A program made the translations under genes and the position numbers. The notes below the pieces were generated by a model. It made no database searches. It was not told where the DNA came from and worked only from the letters and a program-made list of their open reading frames with translations. Below, piece by piece: positions 1 through 8,660 of a DNA stretch of 42,899 nucleotides (positions are counted from its first letter, which is position 1; every line of letters begins with the position of its first letter). The DNA is from Gordoniibacillus chartarius (GTDB taxonomy: Bacteria; Bacillota; Bacilli; Paenibacillales; NBRC-103111): the NCBI RefSeq assembly GCF_042432825.1, contig NZ_JBHLWN010000085.1:1-42899 (forward strand), in the 5' to 3' direction.

Positions 1-93
1 GACCGGATCAAATCTGCCGCAAGGCATAATCACCTCTCACTCGTATTCAGTTTTGAAGGAGTTAATCTTTCTCGTTGAACAAGCCAACGCCGC
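1..93. other. Spacer upstream of tRNA cluster, possibly rRNA-operon derived
   Basis: No gene is visible here. The stretch TTCAGTTTTGAAGGAG (around 47-62) resembles the sequence commonly found downstream of 23S or 5S rRNA genes in Bacillales, so this may be the tail of an rRNA operon lying just outside the window. That is an inference from recall, not an alignment. Confidence 0.35.
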
Positions 94-167
94 GGCGGCG
101 TAGCTCAGCTGGCTAGAGCGTACGGTTCATACCCGTGAGGTCGTGGGTTCGAGTCCCTCCGCCGCTA
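94..167 (+). tRNA. tRNA-Met (CAT), elongator type
   Basis: A full cloverleaf can be drawn. The acceptor GGCGGCG pairs with CGCCGCT, closing with a G-U pair. The anticodon stem TACGG/CCGTG holds the loop TTCATAC with anticodon CAT. The T loop is TTCGAGT with one U-U mismatch in its stem. The sequence closely resembles the elongator tRNA-Met of Bacillus and lacks the open 1-72 pair of an initiator. CCA is not encoded. Confidence 0.95.
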
Positions 168-181
168 TTGAAGTTTGTTGT

Positions 182-258
182 GGAGCTGTGGTGTAGAGGC
201 CTAACATGCCTGCCTGTCACGCAGGAGACCGCGGGTTCGAATCCCGTCAGCTCCGCCA
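182..258 (+). tRNA. tRNA-Asp (GTC)
   Basis: The acceptor GGAGCTG pairs with CAGCTCC. The anticodon stem CCTGC/GCAGG encloses CTGTCAC with anticodon GTC. The 3' CCA is encoded, unlike in the Met, Lys and Leu genes of this cluster. It lies 14 bases after tRNA-Met, so the five tRNAs are probably cut from one transcript. Confidence 0.96.
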
Positions 259-264
259 TTTTAT

Positions 265-340
265 GCCGTTGTAGCTCAATTGGTAGAGCAGCTGAATCGT
301 AATCAGCAGGTTGGGGGTTCGAGTCCCTTCAACGGCACCA
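265..340 (+). tRNA. tRNA-Thr (CGT)
   Basis: The acceptor GCCGTTG pairs perfectly with CAACGGC. The anticodon stem GCTGA/TCAGC holds loop ATCGTAA, giving anticodon CGT, which reads the threonine codon ACG. The 3' CCA is encoded. It lies six bases after tRNA-Asp. Confidence 0.95.
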
Positions 341-354
341 GGAACAGCCTATAA

Positions 355-427
355 GAGCCATTAGCTCAGTCGGTAGAGCACCTGACTTTTAATCAGGGTG
401 TCGTAGGTTCGAGTCCTACATGGCTCA
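355..427 (+). tRNA. tRNA-Lys (TTT)
   Basis: The acceptor GAGCCAT pairs with ATGGCTC. The anticodon loop is CTTTTAA with anticodon TTT, and the T arm is GTAGG/CCTAC. CCA is not encoded. It is part of the tandem tRNA cluster. Confidence 0.95.
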
Positions 428-435
428 TGTGTTAT

Positions 436-519
436 GCGGTCGTGGCGGAATTGGCAGACGCGCTAGATTCAGGTTCTAGTGGTGTAACAGCCGTGGAGGT
501 TCGAGTCCTCTCGTCCGCA
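436..519 (+). tRNA. tRNA-Leu (CAG)
   Basis: This is a class II tRNA with a long variable arm. The anticodon stem CTAGA/TCTAG holds loop TTCAGGT, giving anticodon CAG. The acceptor GCGGTCG pairs with CGTCCGC, with a single U-U mismatch at the fifth pair. CCA is not encoded. It is the last tRNA before a terminator. Confidence 0.93.
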
Positions 520-534
520 TTCATGAGAGAAGAC

Positions 535-565
535 AGGGTTTCAGCTTTGAGCTGAGACCCTTTTT
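535..565 (+). terminator. Intrinsic terminator of the tRNA cluster
   Basis: AGGGTTTCAGCT and AGCTGAGACCCT form a strong stem with one G-U pair and a short loop, followed at once by TTTTT. It sits 15 bases after tRNA-Leu. Confidence 0.85.
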
Positions 566-680
566 CTATATGAAGAGCCCCGTATAGAAATAAGGAATAA
601 CGGTGGGTATCATTTCAGATAAAGATTAATTATGATATGATTATTAAGCTAAGCCTAACTTTGATTATAGGAATGACGTT

Positions 681-1388
681 ATGACGAATGTACCTCATGT
701 TCTGATAGTCGATGATGACAGAGCGATCGTTCATCTCATTGCGGAAAGTCTGAAAGTTGAAGGCTATAAAGTGACAACGGCACATAACGGCCAAGACGCG
801 CTGCATATACTGGAGAACAATCGAAACGGTTTTTCCTTGTTGATTCTTGATATTATGATGCCGGGTATGGATGGGCTGGAAGTTTGCAGGCAAATTCGAA
901 GCCGCTTTACGGCTCCGATTGTTCTCCTTAGCGGCAAAGACCGCGAGTTGGATCGAGTTATCGGTTTGGAGATCGGTGCGGACGATTACGTAACGAAGCC
1001 TTTTCTTATCGGTGAATTGGTATCGAGAGTGAAGGCTCATATTCGGAGAGAGCAGCGGAATGTGCAGCGCCAAGGAAAGCAGGATAGCGTGCTGTCATTT
1101 GAAAATTTAATGATTAATAAAGAAACGTTCGAGGTATATAAATACGAAGAGCGCGTAATGTTGTCGACGAAGGAGTTTCAGATCCTGGTATATTTGGCGG
1201 AGAACCGCGGCCGCGTATTATCCCGAGAGCAAATTTATGATGCGATTTGGGGGAACGGGGAGTTTGGCGACATCAACACGGTAACGGTGCATATCAAGAA
1301 CTTGCGGGATAAGCTTGATCCGAACAACAAACTTATCAAGACCGTGTGGGGCGCCGGTTATAAATTTACAGGCGAAGGCATGAATTAA
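681..1388 (+). CDS. OmpR/PhoB-family response regulator (orphan)
   Basis: This 235-residue protein has a receiver domain (about 5-120) and a winged-helix DNA-binding domain (about 135-232). The receiver shows the acidic pocket D10-D12, phospho-acceptor D57 (LDIMMPGMDG) and K106 (TKPF). The usual switch threonine is S84, a tolerated substitution. The effector domain has the typical VTVHIKNLRDKL recognition helix and ends WGAGYKF. It would control transcription after phosphorylation by a sensor kinase, but no kinase gene adjoins it. The Pel-like operon starts 282 bases downstream, so it is a plausible regulator of that operon; this is inference from position only. Confidence 0.93.
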   Translation: MTNVPHVLIVDDDRAIVHLIAESLKVEGYKVTTAHNGQDALHILENNRNGFSLLILDIMMPGMDGLEVCRQIRSRFTAPIVLLSGKDRELDRVIGLEIGADDYVTKPFLIGELVSRVKAHIRREQRNVQRQGKQDSVLSFENLMINKETFEVYKYEERVMLSTKEFQILVYLAENRGRVLSREQIYDAIWGNGEFGDINTVTVHIKNLRDKLDPNNKLIKTVWGAGYKFTGEGMN

Positions 1389-1416
1389 TTACATAAATGA
1401 AGGCTTCGTTTAGCGG

Positions 1417-1456
1417 CCCTGTGTCATGCTCGAACGCATAGACAACAGGGTTATTT
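1417..1456 (+). terminator. Imperfect hairpin after the response regulator
   Basis: CCCTGT...GTC..ATGC and GCAT..GAC..ACAGGG form a bulged stem, followed by TTATTT. It is weaker than the other terminators here. The rest of the interval up to 1670 is AT-rich, with no ORF and no convincing promoter. Confidence 0.45.
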
Positions 1457-1670
1457 CATTGTATGCTGGTCTCAAAGTCGAAATTGATCGAAAAATGACG
1501 ACATCTACCGGATAACGCTACATCATTGATCGTCTTTATTTTTCTTAATGAGTCCTTTATTTTTCTCTTATTTCTATTAAATACAATGGGGATATCCCGT
1601 ATTTCTCTTCCATAATGATACAAGTGCTTTCGCTGCTATGAATCCACTATAATAAGACAAGGTGATGTTC

Positions 1671-3464
1671 TTGAGTGAAAAACTTGTCGTCATGATGTCG
1701 ACTGAAGGTACTTATCCTTTCCATCAGGGCGGCGTCAGCACCTGGTGCGATATTCTCATAAAAAGGCTGAAATCTGTTGACTACGTGATCTACAGCGTAT
1801 TGATGGATCCGTTCGTTACGCAGAAATTTCAGCTGCCGGACAGTACGAGGCTGATCAAGATGCCGCTGTGGGGCACGGAAGAGCCGAGCGAGCATCTTCA
1901 CACGCCGTTTTCCCAAACGTTCTTCTCCAAGCGCAGAACGACGGAGCAGTCGATTCGGCACCTGTTTCTTCCGTTATTCACGGATTTGGTGCAAGAGCTG
2001 CTTAGCTTGGAGAAGGATCCCATTCGTTTGGCAAATACGTTAAATGCGCTTTATGAATACTTTCAGGAATATGAATTCAAGCTCAGCTTTAAGTCGGAGC
2101 TGGCTTGGGATATGTACAAAACGATCGTTCTTTCGATTGCTCAGGACCCGAAATATCGGCTTGCTCAGCCGGACATTTACTCGCTCATTCAAAGCTTAGG
2201 ATGGGTATACCGATTTTTTAATATTCTCAATACGCCGATTCCTAAGGCTCATGTGTCACATGCTTCGGCGGCAGCCTTCTGCGGTATTCCGTGCGTTCTC
2301 GGCAAGCTGCAAAATAAGACCCCGTTCATGCTGACCGAGCATGGCGTGTATTTGCGAGAGCAGTACTTATCGCTTGCAAAACGGGAATATTCATCGTTTC
2401 TGAATACGTTTCTGATTCGCATGATCCAATCCGTTACAAGCCTGAATTACGCATTTGCCGATCAGGTATCTCCCGTTTGCGAGTACAACACCCGTTGGGA
2501 GAAACGGTTCGACGTCGATCCGGGCAAAATTCGCGTCATCTATAATGGTGTGGATCAGCAAATATTTAAAGAGGAATCGACGATCCGCAGCGGACCGCCG
2601 ACGGTCGTCGCCGTGGCACGAATCGATCCGATAAAAGATATTTTGACGCTGATACGCTCGGCGGCCATTGTTAAAGAATCGATCCCCGATGTGAAGTACA
2701 TCGTATACGGCTCCGTCTCGGTTCCCGAATACTACGAGGAATGCTTGCAGCTAAGGGAACGTCTCGGACTTCAGGAAACGTTCATCTTCGCAGGACATAC
2801 GACCTCGATGGCAGCGGCATACCAGAGCGGAGACGTCATTGCACTGTCCAGTATATCGGAGGCGTTTCCGTATTCCATCGTCGAAGCGATGATGTCGGGC
2901 AAGGCATGCATCGCTACTGATGTCGGGGGGATTAAGGAAGCGCTTGGCGACACCGGAATATTGGTGAAGCCGTTTGACACGGAAGCGCTCGCGCAGGGGA
3001 CGATCAAGCTGCTGCGGAATCCGGATTTGCGGGAATCGATGGCTCGAGACGGAATGGAGAGGGCTATGAACTTCTTCACCTTGGATCGGGTTCTGGAGCA
3101 GCATTTAAAGAGCTACATTAAATTGGCGGTAGGCGCTGAGGACTTCATTCCAGCCGTACCCGCGACAGTGGCGCCGGCCGGTGAAACATGGCCCGTGCCC
3201 AGGCCGGCAGCGGCAAGCTCCAAGCAGAGGCAGCAGCTGTATGCGGAGAAAGGCTACGCGTTACTGCTCTTAGGTTATTACAGAGAGGCCATTCGGCAAT
3301 TCAGGCTTGCGATCAAGGAGGCTCCCGCATCTCCTTCGGTACCGGTATGGGTTCTGGAAATCGCTCATACATACAAGAGCATAGGAGAAGATGAGCTGGC
3401 GGCACATGAAATGATGAAATATGAGCTGCTTCTAGGAACCGTGCAACCGAGTCGAACTGCTTAA
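1671..3464 (+). CDS. pelF: PelF-like family 4 glycosyltransferase with C-terminal TPR
   Basis: The N-terminal region carries the PelF signature EGTYPFHQGGVSTW. A GT4 Rossmann domain follows (about 285-490), with the pattern VIYNGVD, VARIDPIKDI and EAFPYSIVEAMMSGK. PelF is the cytoplasmic glycosyltransferase that polymerises Pel exopolysaccharide. About 100 extra residues follow; 515-590 look like TPR-type helices (AEKGYALLLLGYYREAI), making the protein longer than the usual roughly 500 residues. TTG at 1671 is preferred as start because AAGGTGA ends five bases upstream; a GTG at 1662 lies inside that ribosome-binding site. It is the first gene of an eight-gene operon. Confidence 0.9.
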   Translation: MSEKLVVMMSTEGTYPFHQGGVSTWCDILIKRLKSVDYVIYSVLMDPFVTQKFQLPDSTRLIKMPLWGTEEPSEHLHTPFSQTFFSKRRTTEQSIRHLFLPLFTDLVQELLSLEKDPIRLANTLNALYEYFQEYEFKLSFKSELAWDMYKTIVLSIAQDPKYRLAQPDIYSLIQSLGWVYRFFNILNTPIPKAHVSHASAAAFCGIPCVLGKLQNKTPFMLTEHGVYLREQYLSLAKREYSSFLNTFLIRMIQSVTSLNYAFADQVSPVCEYNTRWEKRFDVDPGKIRVIYNGVDQQIFKEESTIRSGPPTVVAVARIDPIKDILTLIRSAAIVKESIPDVKYIVYGSVSVPEYYEECLQLRERLGLQETFIFAGHTTSMAAAYQSGDVIALSSISEAFPYSIVEAMMSGKACIATDVGGIKEALGDTGILVKPFDTEALAQGTIKLLRNPDLRESMARDGMERAMNFFTLDRVLEQHLKSYIKLAVGAEDFIPAVPATVAPAGETWPVPRPAAASSKQRQQLYAEKGYALLLLGYYREAIRQFRLAIKEAPASPSVPVWVLEIAHTYKSIGEDELAAHEMMKYELLLGTVQPSRTA

Positions 3465-3478
3465 GGAGGTCTCTGATA

Positions 3479-3823
3479 ATGAGAATGAATCGAAATCGCT
3501 CTTTGATCGGTTATAAACCGGAGCTCGTAGAGCAGCACATCGCTTCGGTCACATCCGAATTTGAAACGAAGAAGCACGAGCTTGAGCAGGAGCTTCTTAC
3601 GCTGCTGGAACAGAACAAGGAGTTGACGGAGCGTCTACGGTCGTTGACTGTGCTTATGTCGGATCAAGTCAGCTTTGAAAGAGAGATATCGGAGAGACTG
3701 TTCGGCATGTTTGTGGAAGACGCCCGCAAACGCAGTGCTTCGGAGCCAATAGCAGATGCGGAGCTGGAGCCCGTGTCTGATACCCTAGGTTTGTCGCAAG
3801 GACAAATGAAAGGGACTCGATAA
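3479..3823 (+). CDS. Small DivIVA-like coiled-coil protein
   Basis: This 114-residue soluble protein starts nine bases after a perfect AAGGAGG that overlaps the pelF stop codon. The N-terminus contains LIGYKPELVEQHIASV, similar in spacing to the GY...V..FL motif of the DivIVA membrane-binding domain. A charged coiled coil follows (about 30-75, KKHELEQELLTLLEQNKEL). The next gene carries a related N-terminal motif, so the two may be diverged partners. Position between pelF and pelG suggests a scaffold or localisation role for the export complex, which is inference. No enzymatic motif is visible. Confidence 0.75.
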   Translation: MRMNRNRSLIGYKPELVEQHIASVTSEFETKKHELEQELLTLLEQNKELTERLRSLTVLMSDQVSFEREISERLFGMFVEDARKRSASEPIADAELEPVSDTLGLSQGQMKGTR

Positions 3824-3860
3824 TTATCAGCATGAAGGAAGACAGAGGGGAGGTGCAGAC

Positions 3861-4961
3861 ATGACGAAGGAAAATATGAAGGTGGTTTTATTTGGCTACA
3901 ACCGTAAAACCGTCGATATTTTTCTAAACAAGCTGCACCGGATGCAGGAGGAACAGATCGAGGAGCTCTCGGCCCGATTACAGAAGGCGGCTGTGGAACG
4001 CGAGCGGCTGCTGGCGGAGCTGGCCAGATTGGAAAAGAAGCAGAGTGCCGTGCTCACGCATGAACAGATGGCACTTGTCCGGCAGCGTGTGCAGGAGACA
4101 AAGCGGTGGCTGGAAACGGGACAAGGAAGTTCAGATATAGAAAGCACGCTGCCTGAAGCCAAGAGCTTGTCCAAGGCGATTGATTTCTATGACGCCGCGG
4201 CCAAACGGGCGCGGAAGCTGGCCGCCGGGAAAGAGCAGCCGCCTCAGCAAGCGGGCTTGCCGGGAGAAGCGGGTCAACATGCAGCGGCTGCCGGTGAACA
4301 ACAAGCGAACCTGGAGCTTGCGGAAGCCGTAGCAAAGACAAACGCCGTGGCTGCGAACGCTGCTTCCCGGCCGGTTATCGAACAATATCGCTGGGTGCCT
4401 AATGCACGGCCGAAACATGCGGCGGTGGGAAACAGTTTCTGGGACGACGCGGACGAGTTCCTTGATCCGATCGGGGGCGAGCTGCTGCTGCCTGCTTACG
4501 AGCAGCTGGCCGCTGCCACGGAAGCTCCGCCGGACAGTTATTTCGTACAGGGCGAATCCGTAGAGCGGAACGCTCCTGCAGCAGCAAACCGTACGATGAT
4601 GAACCCGGACATCGCTTATCCGGACCCGGAGTCGAATCGGAAACAGGCATCGGCGGAGCTACAAGCCGTTACGCAGCCATCCTTGGCGGCATCCGAACCA
4701 GGAGTCGCACCTGCCAAGCCTGTAGATCCTGCCGGTGGACCTGCCGCAGCACCGCCCCGTTCTTCGTCGCCGGAGCTGGATGCGCTGAAGCGCAATTATA
4801 TTGTCGGCAAGCTGGCGGGAGACGATTTGCTGGGGAGACGCGGCCAGCTTATTATTGCAAGGCATGCGGAGATTACCGAAGAAACCGTGAGGCTGGCTGA
4901 ACAAGAAGGGAAGCTGGCCGAACTTATCGTCAACATGATTATTCAGGGATTGGAGGATTAA
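3861..4961 (+). CDS. DivIVA-like coiled-coil protein with Ala/Pro-rich linker
   Basis: This 366-residue protein has three parts. Residues 1-95 begin with LFGYNRKTVDIFLNKL, resembling the DivIVA GY-x4-V-x2-FL lipid-binding motif, then a coiled coil. Residues about 100-305 are a low-complexity Ala/Pro/Glu-rich linker. The last 60 residues form a compact conserved-looking domain (YIVGKLAGDDLLGRRG, then EITEETVRLAEQEGKL) that I do not recognise. There is no signal peptide or membrane segment. It ends five bases before pelG. A cytoplasmic adaptor that positions the polysaccharide machine is a guess from architecture and position. Confidence 0.7.
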   Translation: MTKENMKVVLFGYNRKTVDIFLNKLHRMQEEQIEELSARLQKAAVERERLLAELARLEKKQSAVLTHEQMALVRQRVQETKRWLETGQGSSDIESTLPEAKSLSKAIDFYDAAAKRARKLAAGKEQPPQQAGLPGEAGQHAAAAGEQQANLELAEAVAKTNAVAANAASRPVIEQYRWVPNARPKHAAVGNSFWDDADEFLDPIGGELLLPAYEQLAAATEAPPDSYFVQGESVERNAPAAANRTMMNPDIAYPDPESNRKQASAELQAVTQPSLAASEPGVAPAKPVDPAGGPAAAPPRSSSPELDALKRNYIVGKLAGDDLLGRRGQLIIARHAEITEETVRLAEQEGKLAELIVNMIIQGLED

Positions 4962-4965
4962 GCCG

Positions 4966-6585
4966 ATGGCTGTCATCCAATCCGTAGTAGCCGGGGGCGT
5001 CGATGCCAAGGAGCAGGCGTTAGCCGGGCTGCTCGACGCGGTGCTGGAAAGGCATCTGCAGCCTGAGGATCAATTCGAGGTGGCGGCCCTGCTCGAGTCG
5101 ATGGGCTGGAACGATCAGCGCGCAGCGGAAGCGTTCGGCGTCGAAGACGTATTCGAATTGGCGGCGATCCTCTGGCAGCGTATGCAGCAGCGCATTTCCT
5201 TTACCCCGTTCTCCAAAGTAAGGAGCTATACATTTTTTGAGATGGTCAAGGAGCTGATGCGGAACTTCCTGCGCGGCGTTATTTTCGCACTGCCGATGGC
5301 GCTTTCCATCTTGTCGATGCTGACGCTGCGGTTCTCCCTCTGGTCCTATGAAAATTTATCCGTCGAGCTGGCGACAAGCATCGGCGTAGGTACGATTCTT
5401 AGCTTCATTACCGTCGGCGGATTTACGCAAGCCATTGCGCGGAGAGGTTTTTTTTATGTGATTCAAGGATATTATCAAATGGCCAGACGGGTCACGTTCT
5501 ATCTCATTACGCTTGGCTTTGTCGTCTGCCTGATCGTTTGCGGGCTGCTGTATGTAATCAATTCGTTCATTCAAGTGCTGCCCTACGATTTGCTCACGGT
5601 GGCGATTCTGTACTTTTTCTTTCTGAATGCGATCTGGCTGTCGGTGACGGTGATGTACATTCTGAAGAAAGAGCTCGTGTTCACAGGGCTTATTTTGGCG
5701 GGTATCGGCATCGTCTACCTGATCATTCAGATCATCGGCGAGAAAAATATTATTGTTGCCCAGCTCATTGCTTTGTTGGTCGTCTCGGTCATCAGCATGG
5801 CGCTGGTCGTGTATTTTTTCAAGAAGGCGGAGCAGAAAGGGGAGAGGGGGATCGCTCCCAAGCTGCCCAAGATGTCGGTCCTGCTGTACTCGACAATGCC
5901 CTATTTCGTGTACGGATTTCTGTATTTCGCCTTTCTGTATGTCGATAGAATTATGGCATGGACGACGTACAATCCGGGGTACATGCCGTTTTACATTTTG
6001 TTCCGCGGGTATTACGAGCTTGGGCTCGATTTCGCGCTTCTCGTGCTGATTATTCCGATGGGGGTCAGCGAAGTCGTCTTAAGCAAGCTGATGCAGGACA
6101 TTCAAACGAGCCAAAAAGCTTATTGGGGCCACGAAGCGGATAAAATGAATCAATTCTTCGTGTTGCAGTATTGGAAGAGAATCGGCGCCGTAGCCGGCAT
6201 TTCCGGATTGAGCGCCATCCTTATTTATTTTATTACCCGCTATATTACAACGGAGCTGCCCTCTAACGCCGGCAGGATTCTGATCACGGATCCGATTACA
6301 CAGTCGGTATTTTTCTGGGCGCTTATCGCCTACGTCTTCGTTGCTATTGCCTTGATGAACACGGTCGTCCTATTCGCACTGTCCCAGCCCATGAGAGCGA
6401 TCCAATGCGTATTTCCGGCCATGGCGCTGAATTTGGTTGTAGGCTTCGTTTGCAGCCGCTGGTGGGGATACGAGTATGCCGTCATCGGATTGTTAGCCGG
6501 CTCCCTTGCTTTCATGATTATTTCGGCAAGGAACGTACTGCAGGTGCTCCGCAAGCTGGATTACTACTTGTATGCGGCCTCGTAA
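4966..6585 (+). CDS. pelG: PelG-like polysaccharide transporter (MOP superfamily)
   Basis: This 539-residue membrane protein has about twelve predicted transmembrane helices starting near residue 100. Position after pelF and the FLYVDRIMAW motif in the middle of the membrane domain support PelG, the inner-membrane polymer transporter. It is longer than the usual roughly 450 residues because of an N-terminal cytoplasmic region of about 75 residues, predicted helical, that could contact PelF or the DivIVA-like proteins. GGAGGA nine bases upstream sets the ATG start. PelG assignment is less certain than PelF because the family is divergent; a generic MATE-like flippase is the alternative. Confidence 0.68.
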   Translation: MAVIQSVVAGGVDAKEQALAGLLDAVLERHLQPEDQFEVAALLESMGWNDQRAAEAFGVEDVFELAAILWQRMQQRISFTPFSKVRSYTFFEMVKELMRNFLRGVIFALPMALSILSMLTLRFSLWSYENLSVELATSIGVGTILSFITVGGFTQAIARRGFFYVIQGYYQMARRVTFYLITLGFVVCLIVCGLLYVINSFIQVLPYDLLTVAILYFFFLNAIWLSVTVMYILKKELVFTGLILAGIGIVYLIIQIIGEKNIIVAQLIALLVVSVISMALVVYFFKKAEQKGERGIAPKLPKMSVLLYSTMPYFVYGFLYFAFLYVDRIMAWTTYNPGYMPFYILFRGYYELGLDFALLVLIIPMGVSEVVLSKLMQDIQTSQKAYWGHEADKMNQFFVLQYWKRIGAVAGISGLSAILIYFITRYITTELPSNAGRILITDPITQSVFFWALIAYVFVAIALMNTVVLFALSQPMRAIQCVFPAMALNLVVGFVCSRWWGYEYAVIGLLAGSLAFMIISARNVLQVLRKLDYYLYAAS

Positions 6586-6609
6586 CGCCTTCAAAGGGAG
6601 CTAAAGCTT

Positions 6610-8640
6610 ATGTACGATTCATTCTGGAACCAAAGCTATCACTTGTTTCATTTTTTCCTGGCTATGTTCCTGCTGCTTTATTTGTGGCCGAAGCTGATTT
6701 TTCCGCAATATACGAAGGACCGTCTGGAGCAAACGATTGCGAACTATTTGCTGATGGCTTTCCTGATGCTGGCAGTCAGCTTCTTCCTGATTTCCGTTCG
6801 GCTTTATGAGTTCATGTCCGTCGCCGGCGTATTGGCTTTGATTGCTTATCACGTCTATGTGAGAAGACGAAGAGCGCAGCGGCTGTCCGCAGGGGAAGAG
6901 GACAATCGGCTTGTTCAGTGGCTGTTCGATTATGCGGAAGGACTTATTCATCTCAAGAGCAGCATCGTACCCTTTCTCATCAGGAAAACACGGCAGCTAG
7001 GTTCCGCTGCGAAATCGTTCGCAGCTTCCGGACTGACGTTTTACTCCTTTCTGCTGATGGCGGTCATCTTCGGTATCGCCGCGTATATCCGGTTCTATGA
7101 TGCCGTCCACTCTCCAGTTCCGACCATGTCGGACGGGTGGGTCGCATTGAAATGGATCAAGTATGCGGAACGGCAAACGCTGTATCCGGACGGCATTTAC
7201 CCGGCGGGTTATCAAGTATTTCTGGCGACGATTCGCAAATTCGCCGATGTGGACGCTCTGTATGTGCTGAAATATATCGGGCCGCTGAATTCGATGTTGA
7301 TTATGCTCGGGTATTATTTCACAATTACGAGATGGACGAGCTCCAAGGCAGCGGCGTTAATAGCGATGACGGTGTACGGCGTATTAAGCGAGCTGTTCTT
7401 TCATGTGAATTATGCCCGGCAAGCTTCATCCATGTCTCAGGAATTCGGGATGGCGTTCGTTTTCTTTACGTTGTATTTCTATGTTCAGTACATGCGAACC
7501 GGCAGCCGGGTAACCCTGTGGGCCGGAATGGCCGGCACAGCGGCAGTCGGACTCGCGCATTCGATCCCGTTCGTGTGGATCGGCATGGGAATGGGGTGGC
7601 TGCTGGCGCTGCATTTCCTGTTAACCCGGGGCAAGGAATGGAGACGGGATGTGCACCTGGCTCTGGCCGGGGTCATCTGCGTCGTCATCGCGATCACGCC
7701 GATCGCGCTAGCTTATGCATTCCGGGTGACGGTGTATGAAGGGGTAACCGAATTCGTCAGCTCCGAGAAAAACACGTATCAGCTGCCGGAGCTTGTTCCG
7801 ATGGATTATGCCGCCCTTGCCTCGATTGTCTTACTTTTCCTCTATGCTTGTGTAAAGAAAACGGCAGGAAAGCTGGACCGGTTACCCGAATTGTTTATTG
7901 CGCTGTTCGTATTGTCGACGTTCATGTTGTTCTATTTTGGCGTGTATACGGAGCGTGAGGTGCTGATCGTCCGTTCCCGCGATTTATGGTATACGTCAAT
8001 CCCTTTGATCATTGGAATGGGGGCTTACGTGCTGTTCCGGCTACTCGGGCGCATTCGGATCAGGCAGGCAATTGAAGCGGGAGCCGCGACGGCCGTACTG
8101 GCAGGTTCGGTGTTCATCGCGCCGCCGAAGCCGATTATCCCGTACAAGCTGGAATCCAAAACGACGGTCGAACAGTATTTGCGGATTACTCGCCTCTATG
8201 CCACCAAATCGTATTTGATTGTGTCGCCGAGGATTCAAATGTTTCCTCTCACATTCGGCACACTCGGCAAAGGAAGCCATATGTATCTGGAAACAGGATC
8301 GCCGAGCTTGCTCAACGATTTCGATCCGACGAAGCCGCCGCTCACCCGATACGGTCAGGAGGAGCATGCGGATGTAGCGGCCGATATTTTTATTTTCAAA
8401 GAAAAACAGATCTTCCAAGTATCACAGGACGAAGAAATATATCGGCTTGAAGCGCCGAAGTATAAGCGCTATGTCGGCGAGTACAAAAATTTGGACGCCT
8501 GGATCGAAACCGCAAAAGCGTCCTTGCCGCCGGAGAATATAACCACATTCTATGAAGATGACAACCTGATCATTTACCACTTGTATCGCCCGGAGAACAA
8601 GCTCGACCGCGAACGGGAAGTGCGAAAAATTTGGAGCTAA
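6610..8640 (+). CDS. Large multispanning membrane protein, GT-C glycosyltransferase-like
   Basis: This 676-residue protein has two or three N-terminal transmembrane helices, a cytoplasmic loop (about 75-130), then some nine further helices up to about 500. The last about 170 residues form a soluble, presumably extracytoplasmic domain. The first extracytoplasmic loop after the helix near 140-155 contains an acidic segment (PTMSDGWVALKW), and a Tyr/Pro-rich loop follows. That layout is typical of GT-C enzymes using polyprenyl-phosphate sugars, but no family could be named. GGGAG nine bases before ATG sets the start. The gene is embedded between pelG and a MurJ-like flippase, so a role in modifying or assembling the exported glycan is likely. 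Confidence 0.65.
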   Translation: MYDSFWNQSYHLFHFFLAMFLLLYLWPKLIFPQYTKDRLEQTIANYLLMAFLMLAVSFFLISVRLYEFMSVAGVLALIAYHVYVRRRRAQRLSAGEEDNRLVQWLFDYAEGLIHLKSSIVPFLIRKTRQLGSAAKSFAASGLTFYSFLLMAVIFGIAAYIRFYDAVHSPVPTMSDGWVALKWIKYAERQTLYPDGIYPAGYQVFLATIRKFADVDALYVLKYIGPLNSMLIMLGYYFTITRWTSSKAAALIAMTVYGVLSELFFHVNYARQASSMSQEFGMAFVFFTLYFYVQYMRTGSRVTLWAGMAGTAAVGLAHSIPFVWIGMGMGWLLALHFLLTRGKEWRRDVHLALAGVICVVIAITPIALAYAFRVTVYEGVTEFVSSEKNTYQLPELVPMDYAALASIVLLFLYACVKKTAGKLDRLPELFIALFVLSTFMLFYFGVYTEREVLIVRSRDLWYTSIPLIIGMGAYVLFRLLGRIRIRQAIEAGAATAVLAGSVFIAPPKPIIPYKLESKTTVEQYLRITRLYATKSYLIVSPRIQMFPLTFGTLGKGSHMYLETGSPSLLNDFDPTKPPLTRYGQEEHADVAADIFIFKEKQIFQVSQDEEIYRLEAPKYKRYVGEYKNLDAWIETAKASLPPENITTFYEDDNLIIYHLYRPENKLDREREVRKIWS

Positions 8641-8660
8641 AGAGAACGGAGGAAGAAGCG

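Noticed and set aside
1648..1653. TATAAT just before pelF considered as its promoter
   Set aside because: Transcription would begin at about 1660, on top of the ribosome-binding site, and no -35 is present.
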